This document shows positions 1-6,019 of a stretch of DNA of 8,492 bases, in pieces. Numbering within the stretch: position 1 is the first letter of the stretch; every line of letters begins with the position of its first letter. Where the stretch lies: the NCBI GenBank assembly GCA_025350445.1, contig JANXXV010000185.1, positions 1 through 8,492 on the forward strand, written 5' to 3'. The position numbers and the translations under genes are program-made. This DNA is from Bryobacteraceae bacterium (lineage in GTDB: Bacteria; Acidobacteriota; Terriglobia; Bryobacterales; Bryobacteraceae). The notes beneath the pieces are model-generated. The model saw nothing but the letters and a program-made list of their open reading frames with translations, was not told the origin of the DNA and did no database searches.

Positions 1-176
1 TTCTTTACCGAGGCGATTTGATCTTCATAGACGCTTTTGGAATCGTAGAGCAAACGGCCGATTAGGGTGGATTTACCGTCGTCCACGCTGCCGGCAGTGG
101 TGAAGCGGAGAAGTTGCTTACCTTCTTCCAGGGCGAGAAAGCTTTCGATTTCGGTTTCCTGCTGCGTGGCATCCAT
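1..176 (-). CDS. cysN: Sulfate adenylyltransferase subunit 1 (GTPase), N-terminal fragment
   Basis: This is the start of the GTP-binding subunit of ATP sulfurylase, whose GTP hydrolysis drives formation of adenosine 5'-phosphosulfate from sulfate and ATP in the cytoplasm. Only 58 full codons lie in the window; the gene runs off the left edge. The frame opens with [19 protein letters not shown] and continues through [20 protein letters not shown], which holds the P-loop (G-S-V-D-D-G-K-S-T, about residues 30-38) typical of translation-factor GTPases and of CysN/Nod[13 protein letters not shown] follows, as is usual in CysN. The ATG at 174-176 lies 2 nt after the cysD stop codon, so the two are almost certainly co-transcribed and may be translationally coupled. 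Whether the full gene is CysN alone or a CysN-CysC fusion carrying APS kinase cannot be seen here. Confidence 0.93.
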   Translation of the reverse strand, partial: MDATQQETEIESFLALEEGKQLLRFTTAGSVDDGKSTLIGRLLYDSKSVYEDQIASVK

Positions 177-178
177 GA

Positions 179-1084
179 TTAGAAGTAGCCCTCGCGTTTC
201 TTCAATTCCATGGAGCCTTCCTGGTCGTGATCGATGATGCGGTTCTCGCGTTCGGAACGGCGCATTACGAAGAGCTCTTCGATGATTTTAGGCAGCGTGT
301 CGGCATCCGAGCGGATGGCGCCGGTGCAGGGCGTGCATCCCAGCGAGCGCATGCGGCACATCACCATCTGTGTCTGCTCGCCCGGGAGGCGGGGGATTTC
401 GTGCTCGACTGGAAGTAGCGATTCGCCGCGCACGAGAACTTCGCGCTTCTTGGCGAAGTAAAGCGGAACGATTGGGATGTTCTCGATGTGAATGTACTGC
501 CAGACATCGAGTTCGGTCCAGTTGGAGAGCGGGAAGACGCGGATGGTTTCGCCCTTGTTCACGCGGGAGTTATAGATGTTCCAGAGTTCCGGGCGTTGGT
601 TCTTAGGGTCCCACTGGCCGAAGGTATCGCGGAAGGAGTAGATGCGCTCCTTGGCGCGGGATTTCTCTTCATCGCGGCGGGCGCCGCCGAACGCCGCGTC
701 GTAGCCGCCTTCGGTGAGGCCGTCGAGTAGGGAACGGGTCTTGAGGAATCCACAGCAATTCTGAGTGCCGATGCGGAACGGATTGGCTCCGTTGTCAACC
801 GCCTGCTGATTGATGTGGACGATGAGTTTCGCGCCGATTTGCCTGGTGTAGGTATCGCGGAATTCGATCATCTCGCGGAACTTGTAGGTTGTGTCCACGT
901 GTAGCAGCGGGAAGGGCATGGGCGCGGGATAGAACGCTTTCTGCGCTAAGCGTAGCATTACCGATGAGTCTTTTCCAATGGAATAAAGCATCACCGGATT
1001 GGCGAACTCGGCGACCACTTCGCGCATGATGTGGATGCTTTCGGCTTCGAGTGCGCGGAGGTGTGTAAGGGTAGGGCGATCCAT
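179..1084 (-). CDS. cysD: Sulfate adenylyltransferase subunit 2
   Basis: This is the catalytic subunit of the CysDN-type ATP sulfurylase. It adenylates sulfate to APS, the first step of assimilatory sulfate reduction and of PAPS formation. At 301 residues it has the family's usual length. The PP-loop ATP pyrophosphatase motif is S-I-G-K-D-S at residues 35-40, the form normal for CysD. Further family blocks are [12 protein letters not shown] (61-72), [15 protein letters not shown] (132-146), a cysteine-containing block [14 protein letters not shown] (243-256) and the conserved C-terminus ending KKREGYF. The chosen ATG at 1082-1084 gives the expected N-terminus, [18 protein letters not shown]; no strong Shine-Dalgarno sequence is visible before it. 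cysN follows 2 nt downstream. The gene is divergent from the M28 peptidase, with 72 bp between the two starts. Identification is secure; the alternative name NodP applies only in a nodulation context, which is not seen. Confidence 0.97.
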   Translation of the reverse strand: MDRPTLTHLRALEAESIHIMREVVAEFANPVMLYSIGKDSSVMLRLAQKAFYPAPMPFPLLHVDTTYKFREMIEFRDTYTRQIGAKLIVHINQQAVDNGANPFRIGTQNCCGFLKTRSLLDGLTEGGYDAAFGGARRDEEKSRAKERIYSFRDTFGQWDPKNQRPELWNIYNSRVNKGETIRVFPLSNWTELDVWQYIHIENIPIVPLYFAKKREVLVRGESLLPVEHEIPRLPGEQTQMVMCRMRSLGCTPCTGAIRSDADTLPKIIEELFVMRRSERENRIIDHDQEGSMELKKREGYF

Positions 1085-1156
1085 GCTACTAATGACTAAT
1101 AACTTTCAGGATACCATCGCGATCTTAGCAATATCCATCGAGAATAGGGGGTTGTC
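1085..1156. promoter_or_regulatory. Divergent intergenic region of cysD and the M28 peptidase
   Basis: These 72 bp separate two divergent starts and must hold, or lie next to, both promoters. A 7-bp tandem repeat is visible at 1088-1104 (ACTAATG, ACTAATA, then ACT), just upstream of the cysD start codon. On the plus strand AGGGGG at 1146-1151 is a good Shine-Dalgarno sequence for the GTG at 1157, with 5 nt spacing. I see no convincing -35/-10 pair on either strand and no recognisable riboswitch fold; a SAM-type riboswitch would not fit in this space. Confidence 0.4.
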
Positions 1157-2767
1157 GTGAAATTACTGATTTGCCTTTGTTTCCTAGCGGCGGCGCAGGC
1201 GCAGGTACAGGACGTGAGTGGTTCCAGGATCAAGGCGCATGTGAAGTTTCTGTCTAGCGACCTTTTGGAAGGCCGGGGGGTGGGGACGCGGGGCGGGGAT
1301 CTGGCGGCGGAGTACATCGCGAGCCAGTTTGCAGTGGCGGGGGCCAAGCCGGCGGGGGATGGCGGCACGTATTTCCAGAGGGTTCCATTGGTTGGGGTGA
1401 CGACGCAGGCGGATTCTACGCTGGTAGCCACGGGAGGCGGCAAGAGCGCGGGTTTCGAGTGGCAGAAGGAGTTTGTAGGAGCTTCGCACCGGCAGCGATT
1501 GAATGAAAATTTCGATGCCGAGGTAGTATTTGTGGGCCATGGCATTGTGGCGCCGGAGGAGCGCTGGAACGACTTCAAGGATGTGGACGTGCGCGGGAAG
1601 ATCATCGTGCTGTTTACGAACGAGCCGCAGCCGGGGAATCCTGAAGTTTTCAAGGGCAAGACGCTGACTTACTACGGGCGGTGGACGTACAAGTATGAAC
1701 AGGCGGTGCGGATGGGAGCGCTGGGAGCGTTGATTGTCCATACGACTCCTACCGCTGGTTATGGCTGGGAAGTGGTGCGGAATTCGTGGAGCAAGGAAGA
1801 CCCGCAGGTGAAGTTGGAGGCGGGCAAACCGGCGCTGGCGCTGGCTGGTTGGATGACGCAGGAGGCCGGGCAGAAGCTGTTCGCTTTGGCGGGCAAGACG
1901 GTGGAGGAGATGCTGCAGGCGGCCGATTCGCGGGACTTCCGGCCGATGCCGCTGGGGATACGGCTGCGCGGGAATCTGAATGCGAAGATCCGGACGATTG
2001 AGAGCAAGAACGTGGCGGCGGTGGTGCCGGGCAGCGATGCGCGGTTGAAAGACGAGTATGTGATTTTCACGGCTCATTGGGATCACCTGGGCATCGCGCT
2101 GGCGGTGAACGGGGATACGATCTATAACGGCGCGATCGATAATGCCACCGGCTGCGGGATTCTGCTGGAGACGGCGCGGGCCTGGGCTTCGCTGGAGCAG
2201 AAGCCGCGGAGGTCGGCGCTGTTTCTCTCAGTGACGGCCGAGGAAGCGGGACTGCGGGGATCTGAATACTACGGGCAGCATCCGTTGGTGCCGCTGGCGA
2301 AGTCGGCGGTGGATATCAACTACGACGCGCTGTTTCCGTGGGGGCGGACGAAGGATATTGTTACGCTGGGCGCGGAGCGGACTACGGTCTGGCCGATTGT
2401 GCAGGAGGCGGCGCAGCGGTATCAGTATGACCTTCAGCCGGACCCGCGGCCTGAGCAGGGAAGCTACTACCGGTCGGATCACTTTATGTTGGCGCGGGCG
2501 GGGGTGCCGTCGTTTTCGGTGAAGACGGGGTCGCTGATTTTCGGCAAGTCACCGGCTTATTCGGCGGAGATGTTTGGGGAGTACAACACGCTGCATTATC
2601 ATCAGCCGTCGGATGAGTATCACGAGGAGTGGGGTTTTTCGGGGATTGAGCAGGCGGCGAAGTTTGGGATGTTGATCGGGTTGAATGTGGCGAATTCGGA
2701 CGTGATGCCGACTTGGAATGTGGGGGATGAGTTTTTGCCGGCGCGGGTGGCTAGCGGGGTGAAGTAA
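1157..2767 (+). CDS. Secreted M28-family zinc metallopeptidase with PA domain
   Basis: This is a probable exported aminopeptidase/carboxypeptidase-type enzyme of 536 residues. The N-terminus MKLLICLCFLAAAQAQ is a short signal peptide with a likely cut after AQA (about residue 15). Residues about 120-260 look like a protease-associated (PA) insert, with VRGKIIVLFTNEPQPG and GALGALIVHTT. The M28 catalytic core follows and keeps every expected co-catalytic metal ligand: H307 and D309 in TAHWDH, D328 in NGAIDNA, E362 (general base) and E363 in TAEEAGLRGSEYY, D390 in INYDA, and H442 in RSDHFMLARAG. The enzyme is therefore predicted active, with two zinc ions. The GTG start at 1157 is chosen because AGGGGG lies 5 nt upstream and the signal peptide begins there. 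It probably acts in the periplasm or outside the cell on peptides; specificity cannot be told. It stands alone, divergent from cysD and followed by a 173-bp gap. Confidence 0.93.
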   Translation: MKLLICLCFLAAAQAQVQDVSGSRIKAHVKFLSSDLLEGRGVGTRGGDLAAEYIASQFAVAGAKPAGDGGTYFQRVPLVGVTTQADSTLVATGGGKSAGFEWQKEFVGASHRQRLNENFDAEVVFVGHGIVAPEERWNDFKDVDVRGKIIVLFTNEPQPGNPEVFKGKTLTYYGRWTYKYEQAVRMGALGALIVHTTPTAGYGWEVVRNSWSKEDPQVKLEAGKPALALAGWMTQEAGQKLFALAGKTVEEMLQAADSRDFRPMPLGIRLRGNLNAKIRTIESKNVAAVVPGSDARLKDEYVIFTAHWDHLGIALAVNGDTIYNGAIDNATGCGILLETARAWASLEQKPRRSALFLSVTAEEAGLRGSEYYGQHPLVPLAKSAVDINYDALFPWGRTKDIVTLGAERTTVWPIVQEAAQRYQYDLQPDPRPEQGSYYRSDHFMLARAGVPSFSVKTGSLIFGKSPAYSAEMFGEYNTLHYHQPSDEYHEEWGFSGIEQAAKFGMLIGLNVANSDVMPTWNVGDEFLPARVASGVK

Positions 2768-2940
2768 GTTTGTTTTGACGAACGGTTGGGTGTCTGGATT
2801 GCGCGGTGATGGAGGTTGAAGAATCGTTGCCCGGCGTGCTTATCCTCCCCTGAAACCCGGTTCGATCTCCTGATCCAGATACGCGGATTGCGCGGGGCGT
2901 CATGGCATGGCAAGGTTATTTTGGCTGTTAGAATTGACCA
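2768..2940. other. Intergenic gap with a short direct repeat
   Basis: These 173 bp between the peptidase stop and the next start hold no credible gene on either strand. An 11-bp sequence, GGATTGCGCGG, occurs twice in direct orientation (2796-2806 and 2885-2895). No hairpin followed by a T-run is visible after the peptidase, so no intrinsic terminator is called. The right end contains the candidate promoter listed separately. Confidence 0.5.
2926..2934 (+). promoter_or_regulatory. Candidate extended -10 promoter for a leaderless transcript
   Basis: The sequence TGTTAGAAT reads as an extended -10 element: TG, one spacer base, then TAGAAT (5 of 6 matches to TATAAT). It ends 6 nt before the ATG at 2941, so a transcript starting at the normal distance would begin at or next to the start codon. 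No Shine-Dalgarno sequence precedes this ATG and no good -35 hexamer is visible, both consistent with a leaderless mRNA. This is a motif reading only; a chance match cannot be excluded. Confidence 0.35.
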
Positions 2941-3225
2941 ATGAGCGAAACTACGGAAGACCTGCGGCGAGAGGCTGAAAAACGGCGGCTGGAAGTGATT
3001 CTGGCCGAGATAGAACTGGCTATCATCTTGCAGCGGTTGTCTTATTCGGAGCATTCCCTGGGCGATTCGCCGGCTTCGAACCGGGCGCACGGCAATGCGG
3101 TGGATTCGCTGGTGCGGGCGCGCCATCTGCTTTCGCAGGCGCCTGACGGCAAGGAAGAAATGTGGCGAACGCTGGAGGCGAAGATCACCGAGCTGGAAGG
3201 ACTGCTCGGCCAGCGGCCTGTGTAG
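2941..3225 (+). CDS. Small helical hypothetical protein
   Basis: I do not recognise this 94-residue protein. It is charged and predicted to be mostly alpha-helical: a first helix from about residue 4 to 37 (DLRREAEKRRLEVILAEIEL onward), a polar Ser/Pro/Gly-rich linker around 38-52, and further helices over about 53-65 and 70-90, where heptad-like Leu and Ile spacing occurs (WRTLEAKITELEGLLGQ). It has no signal peptide, membrane segment, cysteine or metal-binding motif, so it is likely cytoplasmic. Arg/Ala/Leu-rich codon use with G or C at most third positions matches the neighbouring genes and supports real coding. It sits alone between the peptidase (same strand, 173 bp upstream) and the convergent P450. 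The start lacks a Shine-Dalgarno sequence but has a possible -10 element directly before it. A helical adaptor or small regulatory protein is possible; no function is assigned. Confidence 0.6.
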   Translation: MSETTEDLRREAEKRRLEVILAEIELAIILQRLSYSEHSLGDSPASNRAHGNAVDSLVRARHLLSQAPDGKEEMWRTLEAKITELEGLLGQRPV

Positions 3226-3238
3226 GAATTGACAAAGA

Positions 3239-3282
3239 GCGCAAGAGCGCGACCTGGGGTCACGCGCGGACCCGGGGTCCGC
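3239..3282. repeat. GC-rich palindromic repeat in the convergent gap
   Basis: Between the ends of the small hypothetical gene and the P450 lies a cluster of inverted repeats. GCGC-AAGA-GCGC (3239-3250) can form a small hairpin. Two near-identical 11-mers follow, GACCTGGGGTC (3251-3261) and GACCCGGGGTC (3269-3279), differing at one base. The second is embedded in a perfect 17-bp palindrome with 8-bp arms, GCGGACCC and GGGTCCGC, around a central G (3266-3282). There is no T-run on either strand, so it is not a classical intrinsic terminator, though it could still end or stabilise the two convergent transcripts. It may instead be one copy of a dispersed REP-like repeat. Confidence 0.5.
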
Positions 3283-3322
3283 CGTCCTCTGGGGGATCAG
3301 ACTGGACTTACATGAGGTTCGG

Positions 3323-4663
3323 TTACCGCCTTTCGAGTTGCATGCGCATTCCGTAGCGCGTGCGTAACGTGATTTGGGCGCGGTGGGCTACGCGCTGGCC
3401 GGGATCGAGGCGCATCCGCCAGCGCTGCCCGATTGTGGCTAGAAGTAGAATTCCTTCCGTCCAGGCGAAGCGTTCTCCAATGCAGATCCTGGGTCCTCCG
3501 CCGAACGGGTAGTAGGAATATCTGGGCCGTTGGTCCTTCGCGCCGGCGGTCCATCGTTCGGGATCGAAGCGTTCGGGATCGGGGAAATATTCGGGATTGC
3601 GGTGCATTACGTAGGGGCTCAACATGCAGAGAGATCCGGCCGGGATTTCGTAGCCGGCGATTTCGTGATCGTGCATGGCCAGGCGGCTGAGGGCCCAGGC
3701 GGGCGGATAGAGGCGCATGGATTCGGCGAAGACCATTTCGGTGTAGGGGAGTTGGGGAAGGTCGTCGAAGGCTGGCGGTCCGCCGGTCAGGACCGAGTTC
3801 AGTTCCTGGTGCATGCGGGCTTCTACTTCCGGATGTTGGGAGAGCAGATACCACGTCCAGGTTAGCGCGTTGGCGGTGGTTTCGTGGCCGGCCATGAAGA
3901 GGGTCAGCGCCTCGTCGCGCACTTGCGTATCGGTCATGCCGCCGCCATCGCCTTGTTCATCCTGCGCCAGCAGCAGCATGGAAAGAAGGTCTCCGCGGTC
4001 GTCTCCGCTTTCGCGGCGTTCATTGATGATGGAGTAGATTTTCTTATCCAGAAAGCCGCGGGCGCGCTCGAAGCGGCGCATGGAGGGCAGCGGCATTTTC
4101 TGTAGAAACTCGGTGAAAGGGATTAGCATCATGTTGAACATCCCGAGCACATCGGTCATGGCGCGGCCGATCTCATCGGCGTCCTCCTCCACTTCGGCGG
4201 CGAACAGGGTTTGCGCGACGATGGCTAAGGTGAGGCGCATCATTTCTTCCGAGATGTCGCGGGTTTCGCCGGTGGTCCAGCGGGCCGAGGAACGTTCGGC
4301 GCATGCGACCATGGCGGCGGCGTATCCGGCAATGCGTTGGCGATGGAAGGCGGGCTGCACAAGGCGGCGCTGGCGGAGATGGAACTGGCCTTCGCTGGTC
4401 AGTAGCCCTTCGCCCAGCAGGATTTTGGCGCGTTGCATGATGCGGCTTTTCTGGAATTTGCCGTTGTGGGTTACCAGCACGTCCTGCACATATTCCGGAC
4501 GGTTCAGCAGGTAGAAACTCTGCTTGCCCATGGTGAAGAAGGCGATGTCGCCGTACTGGCGGGCGACGTTCAGGAGAAACAACGGCGGATCTTTACGGAA
4601 CTGCGGAAATACTCCGAATAGGGGTCTGCCTTTCGGACCCGGCGGTAAGACCGCGGTTGGCAT
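3323..4663 (-). CDS. Cytochrome P450 monooxygenase
   Basis: This is a complete 446-residue heme-thiolate monooxygenase. It starts with a proline-rich PPGPKGRPLFG segment and no transmembrane anchor, so it is expected to be soluble in the cytoplasm. The diagnostic P450 elements are all present: I-helix oxygen-activation motif AGHETT (258-263), K-helix ExxR as E314-S-M-R317, a PERF-type segment (PDPERFDPERW, 361-371), and the heme loop FGGGPRICIG (387-396) with the proximal ligand Cys394. It needs an external electron donor; no ferredoxin or reductase gene is in the window. The substrate cannot be predicted. The overall look (long B-C region, HxxRRRLVQPAFHR-like block near 95-109) resembles the eukaryote-like P450s of bacteria. 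The ATG lies 3 nt after the stop of the upstream copper monooxygenase. AGGG precedes the ATG by only 1 nt, so translation probably depends on coupling. Confidence 0.96.
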   Translation of the reverse strand: MPTAVLPPGPKGRPLFGVFPQFRKDPPLFLLNVARQYGDIAFFTMGKQSFYLLNRPEYVQDVLVTHNGKFQKSRIMQRAKILLGEGLLTSEGQFHLRQRRLVQPAFHRQRIAGYAAAMVACAERSSARWTTGETRDISEEMMRLTLAIVAQTLFAAEVEEDADEIGRAMTDVLGMFNMMLIPFTEFLQKMPLPSMRRFERARGFLDKKIYSIINERRESGDDRGDLLSMLLLAQDEQGDGGGMTDTQVRDEALTLFMAGHETTANALTWTWYLLSQHPEVEARMHQELNSVLTGGPPAFDDLPQLPYTEMVFAESMRLYPPAWALSRLAMHDHEIAGYEIPAGSLCMLSPYVMHRNPEYFPDPERFDPERWTAGAKDQRPRYSYYPFGGGPRICIGERFAWTEGILLLATIGQRWRMRLDPGQRVAHRAQITLRTRYGMRMQLERR

Positions 4664-4666
4664 ACC

Positions 4667-5959
4667 CTATTTTAGCGGCTGACGGTTGAAGAGCGACAGT
4701 TTTTCACGATCCAAGGTGACGCCGAGGAAGGCGAGGCACATTTCATCTTCGGTGCCTTCGCCCCAGCCGACTACTTTGAGCGGATCGCTGGGGTTCTTCG
4801 GATTGTCCTTGGTGTTATCGAAAGTGCAACTCAGCTTTACGGTGCTGCCGGCGGGTAGGGCAAACGGTTCCTGGAAGGTATAGAAGCCCTGCCAGTTGAA
4901 ATCCCAGTCGTCGATTTGAATCATGTCACTGGTGGAATTGGCGCCGGCCAATTGCACGTTGATCTTTCGGCCCAACAGATGCATGTGCGGGGCGATTTGG
5001 ATGGCGTGGGCGTCGAAGAAAAAGGGAATAGTGAACTTGGCGGTTACTTCCCTGGCCGCCTCGCCTGGCTGAATCTTGAAGCTGGTATTGACGATGGGGA
5101 GGTAGCGCATGCGGCGCTGCACCGGGGTCTTTGCGTAGTAGAGTCCTACTTTGGTCTGATCGGGGCCGGGGTGGCCGTTGGGGAAGTAATGCACCTGCAT
5201 GACGATTTTGGCGTTCCGGGGTAGCAGCAAGCCGACGCCATCGGGGAGGCTTTGCACTTGCGAGCCAGGGACCCAGCCGCCTAATCCGCCGGTAAGATCG
5301 AGAGCGGCGGCGATGCCGTTGAGGGTTTGGACGTCGAAGCCGGGTCCGCCGTAGCAGGTGTAGCCGGGGCTGCCGTCTTTGCCGTCGAGCTTATCGGCTT
5401 CGCCCTGGGTATCGATGAAGAGCAGCACGTGGTGGACGATTTGTTTGTTGCCGGGGAGTACTTGCACGGCGGTGATCCATTTATCCACATCCAAGCCGGT
5501 GGGGAGGACGAAGCATCGATAATCGTCTTTCTTACGGGGGACGTCGTAGCTTTGGGGCATCTGGACGATCAGGTCGGGGTCGCCCAGTTGCCACTCGCCG
5601 ATAGCGGGCGCCGGATCGGGAAGGTCGGCCGGGTCGCCCTGGGGGGCTCCGGCGGCAATCCAATCGAGGATGGTCTGGCGTTCGTCGCTTGCGAGGCCGT
5701 AGGAATCCTTGAAATCGCCGTGACCGGGGACGGGCTTCCAGGGCGGCATGATGTTATCGGAGACGACGCGTTTGATGTCGTCGGCCCAGGTGGCGGCGTC
5801 GTCGAACGTCATGAGCGCGAAGGGTGCAATGTCGTTCGGGCGGTGGCAGCGCTGGCACTTGGCTTGGATGATGCGGGAGACTTCGCGCGAATAGGTGGGC
5901 CCGGCGTAAACGGGGGCGAGGGATGCGAGGGCGGCGAGAGCGAGAACCGGAATGCGCAT
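4667..5959 (-). CDS. Exported cytochrome c-copper type II monooxygenase (PHM/DBM-like)
   Basis: This 430-residue protein joins two redox modules. The N-terminus MRIPVLALAALASLAPVYAG is a signal peptide (cut near residue 19). Residues about 22-105 form a cytochrome c domain with heme motif C35-Q-R-C38-H39 and a probable distal ligand M71 in IMPPWKP. Residues about 125-420 resemble the ascorbate-dependent copper type II monooxygenase fold of peptidylglycine alpha-hydroxylating monooxygenase and dopamine beta-monooxygenase. The expected ligands are present: H176 and H177 (IVHHVLLF) and H257 (MQVHYFPNG) for one copper, H325 and H327 (APHMHLLG) and M407 (TEDEMCLAF) for the other. An active hydroxylase in the periplasm or outside the cell is predicted, with the heme domain a likely electron donor to copper. 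The substrate is unknown. It is the first gene of an operon with the P450 and is divergent from fliD. Similar fusions are known in acidobacteria and planctomycetes, usually annotated as hypothetical. Confidence 0.88.
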   Translation of the reverse strand: MRIPVLALAALASLAPVYAGPTYSREVSRIIQAKCQRCHRPNDIAPFALMTFDDAATWADDIKRVVSDNIMPPWKPVPGHGDFKDSYGLASDERQTILDWIAAGAPQGDPADLPDPAPAIGEWQLGDPDLIVQMPQSYDVPRKKDDYRCFVLPTGLDVDKWITAVQVLPGNKQIVHHVLLFIDTQGEADKLDGKDGSPGYTCYGGPGFDVQTLNGIAAALDLTGGLGGWVPGSQVQSLPDGVGLLLPRNAKIVMQVHYFPNGHPGPDQTKVGLYYAKTPVQRRMRYLPIVNTSFKIQPGEAAREVTAKFTIPFFFDAHAIQIAPHMHLLGRKINVQLAGANSTSDMIQIDDWDFNWQGFYTFQEPFALPAGSTVKLSCTFDNTKDNPKNPSDPLKVVGWGEGTEDEMCLAFLGVTLDREKLSLFNRQPLK

Positions 5960-6019
5960 ATCGGGTCGGAGTAATCCTATTATGATCTATTTCTCAATCT
6001 TCTATAAGGAACAAGGGAA
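5960..6019. promoter_or_regulatory. Divergent promoter region, copper monooxygenase / fliD
   Basis: These 60 AT-richer bases separate two divergent starts. The segment TATTATGAT (5978-5986) can be read as a -10 on either strand: TATTAT or TATGAT forward, and CATAAT on the minus strand (5979-5984). A later forward candidate is TATAAG (6003-6008). AAGGA at 6006-6010 is a Shine-Dalgarno sequence 9 nt before the ATG at 6020. I could not find convincing -35 boxes, nor a flagellar sigma-28 signature (TAAA, about 15 nt, GCCGATAA), so the promoter assignments are tentative. Confidence 0.4.

Noticed and set aside
965..985. CysD PP-loop reading SIGKDS instead of SGGKDS, as a possible active-site change
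   Set aside because: SIGKDS is the normal form in CysD proteins, so it is not unusual.
1096..1659. A 187-codon minus-strand open frame overlapping the peptidase start
   Set aside because: Antisense to the signal peptide and N-terminal region of a well-supported gene, with no family features.
1184..2086. A 300-codon open frame on the minus strand inside the M28 peptidase
   Set aside because: It is Arg/His/Pro-rich with no domain and lies opposite a gene with complete catalytic motifs; a typical shadow frame in GC-rich DNA.
2620..3126. A 168-codon minus-strand open frame spanning the gap at 2768-2940
   Set aside because: Low-complexity Arg/Pro/Ser composition, no start signal, and it overlaps two plus-strand genes; nothing in it resembles a protein family.
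3297..3854. A 185-codon minus-strand open frame over the 3' part of the P450
   Set aside because: Out of frame with the P450, whose heme loop and ExxR motif are encoded in the other frame; the product is Arg/Pro/Ser-rich.
5327..5974. A 215-codon plus-strand open frame opposite the copper monooxygenase
   Set aside because: Gly/Val/Ala-rich antisense frame of a gene with clear heme and copper motifs.
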